In this document: positions 13,701 to 22,036 of the stretch, piece by piece
Position numbering within the stretch: the first letter of the stretch is position 1
How the letters are laid out: every line of letters starts with the position of its first letter
NCBI RefSeq assembly: GCF_037975245.1
Contig: NC_092569.1
Location: 6,936,501 to 7,000,500 of the forward strand
DNA from: Apostichopus japonicus
Taxonomy: Eukaryota; Echinodermata; Holothuroidea; Aspidochirotida; Stichopodidae
DNA: 64,000 nt
Reading direction: 5' to 3'
The notes under the pieces: model-generated
Seen by the model: only the letters and a program-made list of their open reading frames with translations
The model's database searches: none
Told to the model about the DNA's origin: nothing
Translations under genes and position numbers: made by a program

Positions 13701-16700
13701 ACACCCTGAAGGTAAAACTACCATAGTACTATCGTGACAAACCCTCAACATTGTACCATGGAATCTGTAGGAGAAGAAGCATTTTGCGTATTTCCACAAA
13801 ATGGCCCATTACGGCCCACAGGTGACCTTTGACCCCAAATTTTGGACCATCTCTGATGGCCCTATACCCAATGGTCCTTGTGTCCAAGTTTCATGAAATT
13901 CCATCAAACACTGTGCGAGTGGCAGCGGTTTTACCAATTGTTGACGGATAGAGTGATAGACACTGCACTGTAACAATAGCTCACACCAGCATGCTGGTAT
14001 GAGCTAAAAATGGTTAGGAAGTCTGCAATTAAAACCATGTCCATCCTCTGAATCATTACAGGTGTAAAGAGAAAGAGACTATCTGCTGTGTCCAATTATA
14101 TAATAACATTTACACTGGCAGTCACACACCCTTCTAATCAGGCAACTGTATGACATAGATTTATCAGTTATAAAGAAAAGAGACTATTGACTATGTCCAA
14201 TTATATAATGATAACTGGCAACATTACATTCATACTGGCAGCCACACATACCTCTAATCAGACAACTGTATTCATAGAGTTATCAGTTATTTAGAAAAGA
14301 GACTATTGACTATGTCCAATTATATAATGATAACTGGCAGCATTACATTAACACTGGCAGCCACACATCCCTCTAATCAGACAACTGTATTCATAGAGTT
14401 ATCAGTTATTTAGAAAAGAGACTATTGACTATGTCCAATTATATAATGATAACTGGCAACATTACATTCATACTGGCAGCCACACATCCCTCTAATCAGA
14501 CAACTGTATTCATAGAGTTATCAGTTATTTAGAAGACTATTGACTATGTCCAATTATATAATGATAACTGGCAACATTACATTCATACTGGCAGCCACAC
14601 ATACCTCTAATCAGACAACTGTATTCATAGAGTTATCAGTTATTTAGAAAAGAGACTATTGACTATGTCCAATTATATAATGATAACTGGCAACATTACA
14701 TTCATACTGGCAGCCACACATACCTCTAATCAGACAACTGTATTCATAGAGTTATCATTTTTAAAGAAAAGAGACTATTGACTATGTCCAATTATATAAT
14801 GATAACTGGCAGCATTACATTTACACTGGCAGCCACACATACCTCTAATCAGGCAACTGTATTCATAGAGTTATCAGTTATTTAGAAGACTATTGACTAT
14901 GTCCAATTATATAATGATAACTGGCAACATTACATTCATACTGGCAGCCACACATACCTCTAATCAGACAACTGTATTCATAGAGTTATCAGTTATTTAG
15001 AAAAGAGACTATTGACTATGTCCAATTATATAATGATAACTGGCAACATTACATTAACACTGGCAGCCACACATCCCTCTAATCAGACAACTGTATTCAT
15101 AGAGTTATCAGTTATTTAGAAAAGAGACTATTGACTATGTCCAATTATGTAATGATAACTGGCAACATTACATTCATACTGGCAGCCACACATACCTCTA
15201 ATCAGACAACTGTATTCATAGAGTTATCAGTTATTTAGAAAAGAGACTATTGACTATGTCCAATTATATAATGATAACTGGCAACATTACATTAACACTG
15301 GCAGCCACACATCCCTCTAATCAGACAACTGTATTCATAGAGTTATCAGTTATTTAGAAAAGAGACTATTGACTATGTCCAATTATATAATGATAACTGG
15401 CAACATTACATTAACACTGGCAGCCACACATCCCTCTAATCAGACAACTGTATTCATAGAGTTATTAGTTATTTAGAAAAGAGACTATTGACTATGTCCA
15501 ATTATGTAATGATAACTGGCAACATTACATTCATACTGGCAGCCACACATACCTCTAATCAGGCAACTGTATTCATAGAGTTATCAGTTATTTAGAAAAG
15601 AGACTATTGACTATGTCCAATTATGTAATGATAACTGGCAACATTACATTCATACTGGCAGCCACACATCCCTCTAATCAGACAACTGTATTCATAGAGT
15701 TATCAGTTATTTAGAAAAGAGACTATTGACTATGTCCAATTATGTAATGATAACTGGCAACATTACATTCATACTGGCAGCCACACATACTGTACCTCTA
15801 ATCAGACAACTGTATTCATAGAGTTATCAGTTATTTAGAAAAGAGACTATTGACCATGTCCAATGATGTAATGATAACTGGCAACATTACATTTACACTG
15901 GCAGTCACACACCCGTCCAATCAGGCAACTTTAAGACATACAGTTATCAGTTATGAAAAATCAAAACAATGCTTTTATACCATCACATATCATTCAAGTA
16001 GGTTCACTGATTCACTGTGTCAACAATTTCAAACTTTCGTGTTCACATTGCCCAGTTCTTTGTCACCGGTTTTGGATTTCTCAATTTCCCTTTCCAACCC
16101 TATTACACGATTGCATAACATGTTACCTGTGACTTTCACTAGTTCCAACCATGGTTGTTACTAGGCGAGCAACTCCATTGTAACTCTGAGACACAAGTTG
16201 TGCTTTAGAATCAGCATAGCAAGGTGTTTGGTCATTACTGTTATTCTGACATGAACTTTTTTCCTTAAATTTTTCTTGATAACCTACCAACATTCATCAT
16301 TCATTGGTAGATTGTCACAATAATAATTATCATAATTAAATAATGATGAGACCACAGTAAAATATTATGAATTACAAATATGAGATTCATCCAGAGTAAT
16401 AAATGGAATAAGTAGTCAAAACAAAAATCAATCAATAAATTATGACACAAGTTTAAGACGAACCAGAATGGAAACATAACATGGTTCCTTGCTGCTGCGC
16501 ATTGCTTTGATTAAGAGGGAACACTCCAAGTATGTAATGATGAAGCAAGATCAATACATGATGAACTGATGAGTTTTAAGTTGGGACTGAAAACAATCAA
16601 AGGTGGGTCCAAGACTGAAGTGACGACGGCAGCATGAGTTCCATAATGTGGTGCACAAATATGAAACGCCCTATCACCACAAAACTTAGATTTACTCGAT

Positions 16701-18905
16701 GGTTGGAAAAGGGTCCACTGCAAAGCTATGTCTATTGATTACTCAAGTAGGTCTGTCCCTGCGCATGAAGAATATTACAAAACCAAGCATAACATTTTGA
16801 AAATGATTCACTGTTTAACGGGAAGCCAATGCAGTAGTCTCAATATTATAAAAACTGGATCACGTTTCTTAGTTTGGTGACTAGACTATCAGCAGAATTC
16901 TGAATGAGTTGGAGTTTGTTTATTTCACAGGCTGGGAGACCATGCAGTACACTATTGCAGTCATCTTAGAAGAACTAACAAGGGCATGGACGAATTTTTC
17001 AGCAGAATGTCGGTCAAGAACATTACCAATCTACCAATTTTGTACATTGTAAAAGATGCTGACCTACAAACATGAGTGGACATGACACCATATTTTTCAA
17101 GAATAACAAATAATATAAGAAATAACATTCATCTTTATCTGTGATAACAAGATCACAATGAAGCCTAACCACCTTGGCAGTTACATTCTTCGCTGGTGAA
17201 AATGTGTTAACCAAAGAAAGGCACATAATAGTGAACTGTGGAATTGATTCTCATCATATCAGCACTTGTATAACTAACCCATGGATTTTAACCCATTAAA
17301 CCCATTCAAAGTAACATACTAATTGTTAGTACTTAATTAAGCGCTGCGTAGGTACAACAAGCAATTTCTACTTGTCCCAGAGAAGCTGAGTTCTAGGGCT
17401 GCACTCAGCTCCAACCTTTAGGACTTGCCCCCAAAGCCCAGCCAAGTTCCTAATGATCAGCAAACCTTTCTCTAATTGGACAAGGAATGAATAAATTGTG
17501 AATAATTTGAAAACCCATTAGTGTACAAAGTTCGCAACTCAACCCATTCATAGTTATACGTTGTGCAATATTAGATACTAAATAATGTTCTCATGGTAAG
17601 CTTTCCAAACAGAAGAAAACTTCTCTAACATATATTGCATATGCAAACAGCGAACCACTCTAAATTGTTAATTCGCATTGAGAATGGTCGTCGACAATTG
17701 AGCCTTGTTTTGAGTTTGCCATGGATACTGCTTTATTGTTATAAAATGACTACACTGCGAAGTCTTTGCACTGATAGTGTAGGCTGAGAGTCGGTAGTCC
17801 TGTTCCAGCAATTAGCAATGGCTGTTACTATCACAATGTGGCAGTTGATAACACAATGAGAAATGACCTTTGACATTGCTATAAGGATCCTTAGGAGATT
17901 GTTGCTAACAAGAGGTTCATAGGAATCAAACTCTTTAAAACATTACACTATTGAATACCTCCATTCTGCTGGCTGGCTGGTTCATACTGAGGTTTCTTTC
18001 CTTCTAGAACATCAGCACTACTTCCATTTTGAAGGTCCTGGTAAACCTGTGAGTAATATTTTAAAATCATGTTTCAAAACAACTAGCTCACACAATAATC
18101 GATAAGTGAATGTGGGAGGGGCAGGGGCGTACATGCAAAACAGACTTCCTTGACCTCTGTGCGGAACCTATCACAGCCCCCTGCCAAACCCTCCCCTTCC
18201 GTATAAAATCTAAATTCAGTTTTGTAGAAGAGAAGCTGAACACAAGGTAATAACAGAACAGAAGAAAGATATGAAGAGAAGCAACATGAGGTTGACTCTG
18301 ATTAAATCAACATTACAATTCATGGTTGATACAATGATACATGGAAATGAAATTATAAGAAGTATCCATCAGTATATAGGGCATGAAAGACACTGATGGA
18401 GAATTCCACATTGTTCTACTGTACATTAATTAAGTAACTTAAGTACCTTCTCATTGTTTTACTGTACAGTAATTAGGTACCTTTAGTACCTTCTTATTGT
18501 TATACTGTACAGTAATTAAATAGCTTTAGTATTGTTCAACTTTACAGTAAATAAGTAGCTTTAGTACCTTTCATTGTTCTACTGTACAGTAATTAAGTAG
18601 CTTGAGTACCTTCACATCATTCTGCAGAACAGTAAATAAATAACTATAGTACCTTCGTATTGATCTGCTGTACAGTAAATAAATAACTATAGTACCTTCG
18701 TATTGATCTGCTGTACAGTAAATAAATAGCTATAGTACCTTCACATTGTTATGCTGTACAGTAATTAAGTAGCTTTAGTGCCTTCTCATTGTTCTACTAT
18801 ACAGTAATTAAGTACCTTCTCATTGTTCTGCTGTTGCAACTCTTGCCTCTCCCTAGCAAGCCTGCTCTTCTGCTGAGCAATGAACTCTTCAATGTCATCT
18901 GCCAT
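320..18905 (-). CDS. CSPP1: CSPP1-like centrosome and spindle pole-associated protein, 5' part (16 coding exons)
   Basis: Coding exons on the minus strand, in order: 18816-18905, 17959-18046, 12749-12834, 12094-12177, 10883-11011, 7534-7754, 7074-7161, 6280-6326, 6016-6075, 5805-5847, 5603-5649, 4678-4751, 3935-4031, 2960-2971, 1786-1843, 320-600. They sum to 1505 nt (501 codons plus 2 nt), every junction agrees in phase and every intron is GT-AG. The N-terminus MADDIEEFIAQQKSRLAR resembles the start of vertebrate CSPP1. A later block, GFIIGN followed by QRKKELYRQELAQQIQEQK (about residues 349-379), matches the family's FGG-x(n)-RRKEKYRxELxEQ region. Tyr/Glu/Arg-rich helical repeats (EYEQYLKE, NQEYRAFMREKE, YDDLLRRRKDEEARYR) are typical of the family. 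CSPP1 is known to bind microtubules at centrosomes, spindle poles and the ciliary axoneme. The donor at 320 is phase 2, so the C-terminal half lies left of the window. Family identity comes from remembered motifs, not an alignment. Confidence 0.85.
675..1091. mobile_element. hAT-type MITE, 417 bp
   Basis: Ends are imperfect inverted repeats (CATGGTTTCCCAAACC on the left; the right end reads CAGTGGTTCCCAAACTTTTC on the other strand). It is flanked by a perfect 8-bp direct repeat CACTAGAC at 667-674 and 1092-1099. Ends of the CAGTGGTTCCCAAACT type plus an 8-bp duplication are typical of the hAT superfamily. No transposase is encoded. It sits in CSPP1-like intron 15. Confidence 0.85.
1109..1449. 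mobile_element. Fragment of a second hAT-like MITE
   Basis: The right end, read on the other strand, is CAGGGGTGGGCAACCTTTTT, a familiar hAT-type terminus, with the characteristic internal GCGGGCCACATGCGG / GGCCCAGT modules. The left terminus is missing or decayed and no target-site duplication was found. Confidence 0.5.
1786..1843 (-). CDS. CSPP1: CSPP1-like coding exon 15
   Basis: One nt completes Arg, then 19 codons ERQEDIRLVSQAGPEPSRS; leaves in phase 0. Acceptor CATCTTACAG, donor AGT|GTAAGT. Comparable with the family stretch containing LRVAASGA and DPEKS. Confidence 0.82.
2158..2350. repeat. 34-bp tandem repeat, about 5 copies
   Basis: Repeats of AAAGAACATGTTATTATATG followed by GGCCATAATTCCTT, with few differences between copies. 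It lies in CSPP1-like intron 14. Confidence 0.85.
2960..2971 (-). CDS. CSPP1: CSPP1-like 12-nt micro-exon 14
   Basis: Twelve nt (1 + 9 + 2) add REKE to give KQR-REKE-R type sequence. Acceptor TTTCTTGAACAG, donor AAG|GTGAGC. Inclusion or skipping both keep frame because 12 is divisible by 3. Including it gives the basic RREK motif also seen in vertebrate CSPP1 right after the conserved helix, which is why I call it real. Confidence 0.62.
3935..4031 (-). CDS. CSPP1: CSPP1-like coding exon 13
   Basis: Completes the Gly codon, then NRETNSAVQRKKELYRQELA and QQIQEQKEAKQ. This is the most family-like part of the protein: a basic amphipathic helix matching the RRKEKYR-x-ELLEQ-x-AEQQRNK region of vertebrate CSPP1. 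Acceptor GTTTCCTAG, donor AGAG|GTGAGA, phase 2 out. Confidence 0.88.
4590..4690 (-). repeat. Duplicated exon end and splice donor
   Basis: On the minus strand, AGGGTTTATAATAGGTAAGA (real end of exon 12) recurs about 63 bp downstream as AGGGTTTATGATAGGTAAGA. Both are followed by an AT-rich ...AAACTT. The second copy is a potential alternative donor; using it would add 63 nt to the exon. Confidence 0.65.
4678..4751 (-). CDS. CSPP1: CSPP1-like coding exon 12
   Basis: Encodes SASKANPRAQSASRLKQEEE then GFIIG with the Gly split in phase 1. This starts the conserved family block that in vertebrates reads around LFGGEDRE. Acceptor ATTTCCTAG, donor ATAG|GTAAGA. A near copy of the exon end plus donor lies about 63 bp downstream in the intron. 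Confidence 0.82.
5184..5550. repeat. Diverged tandem duplication of about 205 bp
   Basis: Two copies (about 5184-5368 and 5394-5550) share GATACCAGATGGCAAAAAAA, AAGCTTGAAATTTCATT and ATCTATCAAAGTGCCATAAC in the same order. Located in CSPP1-like intron 11. Confidence 0.8.
5603..5649 (-). CDS. CSPP1: CSPP1-like coding exon 11
   Basis: Encodes DQLGVTRSRTLPELE plus 2 nt; phase 0 in, phase 2 out. Acceptor TATCTGACAG, donor GAG|GTAAGA. Confidence 0.78.
5805..5847 (-). CDS. CSPP1: CSPP1-like coding exon 10
   Basis: Encodes PPYPATDRQDPGYR after a split Arg codon; leaves in phase 0. Donor taken as AGG|GTGAGT (strong consensus) rather than AG|GGTGAG. Acceptor TGTTACTAG. Confidence 0.75.
6016..6075 (-). 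CDS. CSPP1: CSPP1-like coding exon 9
   Basis: Encodes RVRFTDLEAPGQERTYYND with split Arg codons at both edges (phase 2 in and out). Acceptor TATTTACCAG, donor CAG|GTAATA. Confidence 0.78.
6280..6326 (-). CDS. CSPP1: CSPP1-like coding exon 8
   Basis: Short exon of 47 nt, DGRYSRVRDSEDHDR plus 2 nt; phase 0 in, phase 2 out. Acceptor TTTGTCCCAG, donor GAG|GTATGT. Part of a run of five small exons (43-60 nt) encoding R-Y-D-rich sequence. Confidence 0.78.
6429..6665. repeat. Tandem repeat, 3 diverged copies
   Basis: Three copies share CAGGTGATATGACTACACCC and AGAGC(A/C/T)ATGATAC. Spacing is about 106 bp and then shorter. Located in CSPP1-like intron 7. Confidence 0.75.
7074..7161 (-). CDS. CSPP1: CSPP1-like coding exon 7
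   Basis: One nt completes Arg, then 29 codons (RYGDLDYYPVRQSLKPSRSD and PRLDRYPEE). Acceptor TTCTTGCAG, donor GAG|GTAAGG, leaving in phase 0. Arg/Tyr/Asp-rich like the family's central linker. Confidence 0.82.
7534..7754 (-). CDS. CSPP1: CSPP1-like coding exon 6
   Basis: Encodes 73 codons plus 2 nt, starting LPYEKPTQSVTEN, with a Pro-rich centre (PHPPPEYDDSRPPLPPRKGW) and ending YDDLLRRRKDEEARYR. The last part matches the YEELL-x(2)-RR-x-EEDRYR stretch of vertebrate CSPP1. Acceptor TTTAATAG, donor CAG|GTAACA. Confidence 0.88.
8621..10665. repeat. 81-bp minisatellite, about 25 copies
   Basis: The unit contains CTATTGACACATGGATATTC, GAACCAATGTTGTATAGAG and CTCCCTCCACTGGCTACCTG. Variant units (AACCATTTTTG; CTACGCTTTG with GTTTTATAG; CCTCCCCTGG) are interspersed in blocks, showing spread of variants within the array. 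It runs straight into a (TA)n tract. It fills two thirds of CSPP1-like intron 5 and is not open on the gene strand. Confidence 0.95.
10665..10730. repeat. (TA)n microsatellite
   Basis: Pure TA dinucleotide tract directly continuing the last, truncated unit of the 81-bp array. Confidence 0.95.
10883..11011 (-). CDS. CSPP1: CSPP1-like coding exon 5
   Basis: Encodes 43 codons including ARAKNQRNQEYRAFMREKEL and a charged helix, ending in EQPGNS. The (R)NQEY-x(3)-(F/L)-x-x-KE pattern is like vertebrate CSPP1. Acceptor TTTGCTAG; donor AGT|GTAAGA, chosen because it keeps phase 0 into exon 6. An earlier weaker donor (CGAG|GTGCTT) would break phase. Confidence 0.8.
11110..11412 (-). mobile_element. 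tRNA-derived SINE
   Basis: Read on the minus strand the element begins near GGTGCTGTGGCCCATTGG. This contains an A-box-like TGGCCCATTGG, followed about 45 nt later by a B-box-like GGTTGGATACC, i.e. a Pol III internal promoter. A body of about 200 nt follows and ends in an (ATT)n tail at about 11121-11147. The family name is not recognised. It sits in CSPP1-like intron 4. Confidence 0.7.
11664..12019. mobile_element. TTAA-flanked MITE, copy 1 (356 bp)
   Basis: Bounded by TTAA at 11660-11663 and 12020-12023. The inverted ends are AGG(G/C)(T/A)(G/T)(T)GAAGACTCGC-like. The inside is highly similar, in reverse orientation, to 19243-19591. A TTAA target is typical of piggyBac or Kolobok superfamilies; the ends do not decide which. 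Confidence 0.8.
12094..12177 (-). CDS. CSPP1: CSPP1-like coding exon 4
   Basis: Encodes 28 codons, KEARSVQKRSVQGGHGKSLP then IQDRGSAK, phase 0 in and out. Acceptor CTGATGCAG, donor AAG|GTATGT. Basic and Ser-rich; it lies 70 bp from the end of an intronic TTAA-flanked MITE. Confidence 0.8.
12749..12834 (-). CDS. CSPP1: CSPP1-like coding exon 3
   Basis: Two nt complete a Gly codon, then 28 codons containing GQLVFGQEDVQAKLRRER and LEYEQYLKE. This matches the family pattern of a short Leu/Gly-rich motif followed by K/R-rich helix and Y-x-x-YL. Acceptor TTTGTCCAG, donor GAG|GTAGAT, leaving in phase 0. Confidence 0.85.
12850..14015. repeat. Probable dispersed repeat in intron 2, ending in a 28-bp palindrome
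   Basis: The stretch has repeated phrases such as TGACCTTTGACC and CCAAGTTTCAT, spaced like a widespread low-copy dispersed repeat. It ends in a near-perfect palindrome at 13978-14005 (AGCTCACACCAGCATGCTGG followed by TATGAGCT). Similar GAGCT(T/A)AAAAATG strings occur near 12895 and at 14001. I could not define its ends or superfamily. Confidence 0.45.
14072..15955. repeat. 119-bp minisatellite, about 16 copies
   Basis: The unit contains GAGACTATTGACTATGTCCA, ATGATAACTGGCAACATTAC and CTCTAATCAGACAACTGTAT. Copies differ by a few substitutions; a few lack 4 nt (TTTAGAAGACT for TTTAGAAAAGAGACT). It fills much of CSPP1-like intron 2. Confidence 0.95.
17959..18046 (-). CDS. CSPP1: CSPP1-like coding exon 2
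   Basis: Encodes VYQDLQNGSSADVLEGKK and a further 11 residues ending QQNG; enters in phase 0 and leaves in phase 1. Acceptor TTACTCACAG, donor G|GTATTC. The stretch is polar and low in complexity, as in the poorly conserved spacer after the N-terminal motif of the family. Confidence 0.8.
18397..18835 (-). repeat. 43-bp minisatellite that contains the exon 1 donor
   Basis: About 10 units. Each, on the minus strand, reads like CAGCAGAACAATGAGAAG then GTACTWNAGNTA and an ACTGTACAG tract. The rightmost unit is the real end of coding exon 1 plus its donor at 18814-18815. The others are intronic copies of the same exon-intron boundary. Confidence 0.85.
18816..18905 (-). CDS. CSPP1: CSPP1-like coding exon 1 (start codon)
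   Basis: The ATG is at 18905-18903 and the exon encodes 30 codons beginning MADDIEEFIAQQ and ending QQNNEK, phase 0. The donor reads GAGAAG|GTACTT. Upstream, a TTGACAG acceptor at 18927 implies that this exon carries 21 nt of 5'UTR and that a non-coding leader exon lies further upstream (not located). The last 18 nt and the donor belong to a ~43-bp tandem repeat. Confidence 0.88.
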
Positions 18906-18926
18906 GCCTCATGACATCAATCAAAC

Positions 18927-20304
18927 CTGTCAAGGACAAGGTATGAACAAAACACAAAAGAAAAGTAATTAATATGGAAATGCTGATGCTATTAAATGAA
19001 TATAAAGAAACATGCTGTCTACTTTTCGTCTGTCTACTACTCCAATACTAAATGTTTACTGATAACTGAAAACAGACACTGAGCAGACAATGTACAACTA
19101 AACAGTAACTGATAACGTTACAGTACTTATTTTCTCTGAAAATTAAGATTCTTGTAATGCTTTCCCCTCCTACTGTTTTACAATAATCAATTAAAACTCC
19201 ATTATTATTTTACGAATATTTAAGCCCTTGGTATTGCATTAAAGGCATTGAAGACTCGCCCCAAACCGTGTGCCGCGCTCTGAAAAAGTCAACTTTCTGT
19301 TGCTTGCAAGTGAAGTGTTCTTCTTGTCGCTACAAAATGCAGACAGTAATGAAACAAGATACCTTGTTATCTTTTACCTAGACCTGAGATGTCCACGCTG
19401 CTATGTACATTGTGTTGTGGGTATTGACCGTAGCTTGATGTATTGACTGTACACTAGTGTCTAATCACCGGTAGCAAGCTGTGTATTTTCTGGGATTGAT
19501 GGTGGTGTCTAACACTTCTGTTACACCTCATTTGAAACTATGTCAGATTACCGGCATGAGACGTTTCTTTATGCGCAAGTTTTCGATGCCTTTAATGACG
19601 TTTCATTGTTAGTATGATAGAAAACCTTGTGAGGTCTGTTTCGAGTGCTTGGCAATCCATATTTGCTTCTGATATTTGAGCACCCAAACCTGTCCAGTCA
19701 GATATCTGTCGCAAGGGATTGTTTACTTATCCTATTGAATATTATAGTGCATAGATGTCACAGAGATGCTTCAAAAGAGTATCTAACCTAACAGCTAAGC
19801 AACATCCTTCCTTTCCAACTGTAATCAGTCGGCCACCCCAAGCCACTGTACATTTTGCCATGAGGGGTGAAACAACCCCTAAATGGGATGAATTGACTAG
19901 GTTGACATATAGCTCTTTGAGATTATGGCTAAACTTTTTTCATGATGATTGCAGACAGCATTTTCCTGGAATCATTGGTGTTCTCTATGACATTTTTGAA
20001 ACAAACTGTACAGTAGGCACAGCACTGCAAATTACTTATCCAGCAACTTGATCTACCAATACCAGTTTACAAAATCCCAAGGAACCCTCAGAATTCCCAT
20101 GTTTTCTTTAAAATCAGACTTTCTTCACTACAGATGCAGTAGCTAGGGCACGTGTTCGGGTTCCAAAGGGTCAGTCCACCTGTCAGTCTCTGAAACCAGT
20201 GAAAGTTTCATGATCCCATTATAAATCTCATGTATCTTTGCCTGGCTCTAAATCATTGTTTTCACTTTAATCCTCACAAAAACAGGAAGCTTTCCACTTT
20301 CCAG
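18927..20304. other. Region upstream of CSPP1-like exon 1
   Basis: Apart from the MITE at 19243-19591 there is no supported feature. A 98-codon ORF at 19755-20051 has no recognisable motif and may be chance. A non-coding leader exon of the CSPP1-like gene could lie here or further right. Confidence 0.4.
19243..19591. mobile_element. TTAA-flanked MITE, copy 2 (349 bp)
   Basis: Inverted ends AGGCATTGAAGACTCGC and (other strand) AGGCATCGAAAACTTGC, flanked by TTAA on both sides (19239-19242, 19592-19595). It is the same family as 11664-12019 but in the opposite orientation, with the internal sequence collinear throughout. Confidence 0.85.
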
Positions 20305-20312
20305 TCTGTAAA

Positions 20313-22028
20313 TAGTGTTCAAACGATTATGCATAACAGAAAATACCGATTACCGATTATTTTTTCATAATCGTACCGATTCCGATTATTTGAAAATGAG
20401 AAAATATCCCGTTTATACGAAATCGGCAATAACGTTTGTGATAGAAACAATTATTGTTGTGATTTTCCTCTGTTTCCTTTTGCTTCGTTGTAATACAAGG
20501 CTCTTTGGTATCCTTTTGTATGTACCAAATTACCTCTGGAGTTTCTCGGAAAGAAAAAATTTTTTTTTTTAATTTCCAAAATACGAAAATAACATCCTCC
20601 CTAGTCAGCACTGTGCAATGAACCACCTCGACGTGAATGTCACCTGTTAATGGCTTGAAATGGGCTAAGAGTAGTTACTCAAAATATCCATCTCAAAAAG
20701 TATCTCAGACAAACCATCCATCTTCAATCTTTACCAAAGTGTAAATTTTAATTACATATTGCCTTCATTCCGACATTATTTTGTACTTATTTTCAGTATT
20801 ATACCGTTTATGAACAAATAGAAATGTTACGAACTTGAAGTTAAACATACCTATTCGTTACCTATTTAACTCCATTCAGGTTCAATTAGAAAATGTAAGC
20901 TTACGCCAATCAAACTGAAAAGCAAATTGTACCATAGTAACTTGTTTAAAATTACTCTTAAATGTTACCAGATTGATGTAAAGAAATAATAACAACTAGA
21001 AACTACTCCAATATAAAATATAACATTCCCTATAAGACATAGCACATAACTTCCAAACAAATGTCGATTTCCAGCAAATTGAAAGTTGTAAACTAAGCTA
21101 CGCATTTTTTTTTGCAAACCGATGTTTAGGCTATATTTCCCATTGACTTAGTGTGGTTGTTAGGCTAACATGTGGTCGAAGATTGCAGTTTCCATGGATA
21201 TTTCTATTTTTTATTTGCGACACAACTAGAGCGATTAAACAGATGGCAAGGTTAGATTTCCATGCAGTTGACTTAGTGTGAAGTAAGGCTACCATGTGGT
21301 CGGAGATTTGTGGGGATTTTAGGTTATTGTCGCTGGTACTGAAATTGCTTCGTGGAGGCCGTAATTTGCCAGTCACTCTGCGGGAAATTCCTGGTGGTTG
21401 TGCGCGACCCTCCCGCACTGCTTCAAATTTGATGCGGGATGTGAGAACTGTTTGCGCGATTCGCGCTGCAACTGCAATTCCTAGCTAAAGCAAACGCATG
21501 TCACAATTAATTTTACACAGACACCTGATATAACGAGGGCGATTTTCTTGTATTTCTTTTTTTCTTTTTTGCACTCGTAATTGTGCTTTAGGAGGGCTTT
21601 TTTAGCACTTGCGAGGGCGAATCGCCCGTCGCCCCGCTTATTTCCGACCCTGTCCAGCACATTCGTTAATTCGCGAAATTGGTATTGCTGCCATGCTTAC
21701 TGTGCCGAGAAATATGAAGTCACTAACCATGAGGGAAGCAAAATCGGCGACCCTGGCAGCCTAATTTGGTGAAATTACATTGTGCAAGACGTATAGAGGG
21801 TGTGTTTATTTTAATATTTCGTAGTAAAAGAACAAACCTAATACATCAGTTGATATTTTCAACGTCCATATGTTTTTGAATAATGATATTTTCACCTTCC
21901 ATATGTTTTTGAATAATCGGTATGACATAACTGGTATTCCATGTAATTTTTACCGATTCCGATTATGTTCTGATTATGTAATAATCGTACCGATTCCGAT
22001 TCTGATTAGGTTAATCGTTTGAACACTA
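20313..22028. mobile_element. Non-autonomous hAT-type element, 1716 bp
   Basis: Terminal inverted repeat TAGTGTTCAAACGATTA at the left matches TAATCGTTTGAACACTA at the right exactly. The flanks are a perfect 8-bp duplication TCTGTAAA (20305-20312 and 22029-22036). Subterminal (T)ACCGATTCCGATTAT motifs are repeated near both ends, as expected for transposase binding sites. The inside has only short ORFs (under 100 codons) with no visible transposase. Confidence 0.9.
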
Positions 22029-22036
22029 TCTGTAAA

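Noticed and set aside
8621-15955. CRISPR-like arrays
   Set aside because: Units are tandem with no unique spacers, and this is a eukaryotic genome; they are minisatellites.
19755-20051. 98-codon ORF as a gene
   Set aside because: No motif, no splice partner and AT-rich context; could be chance.
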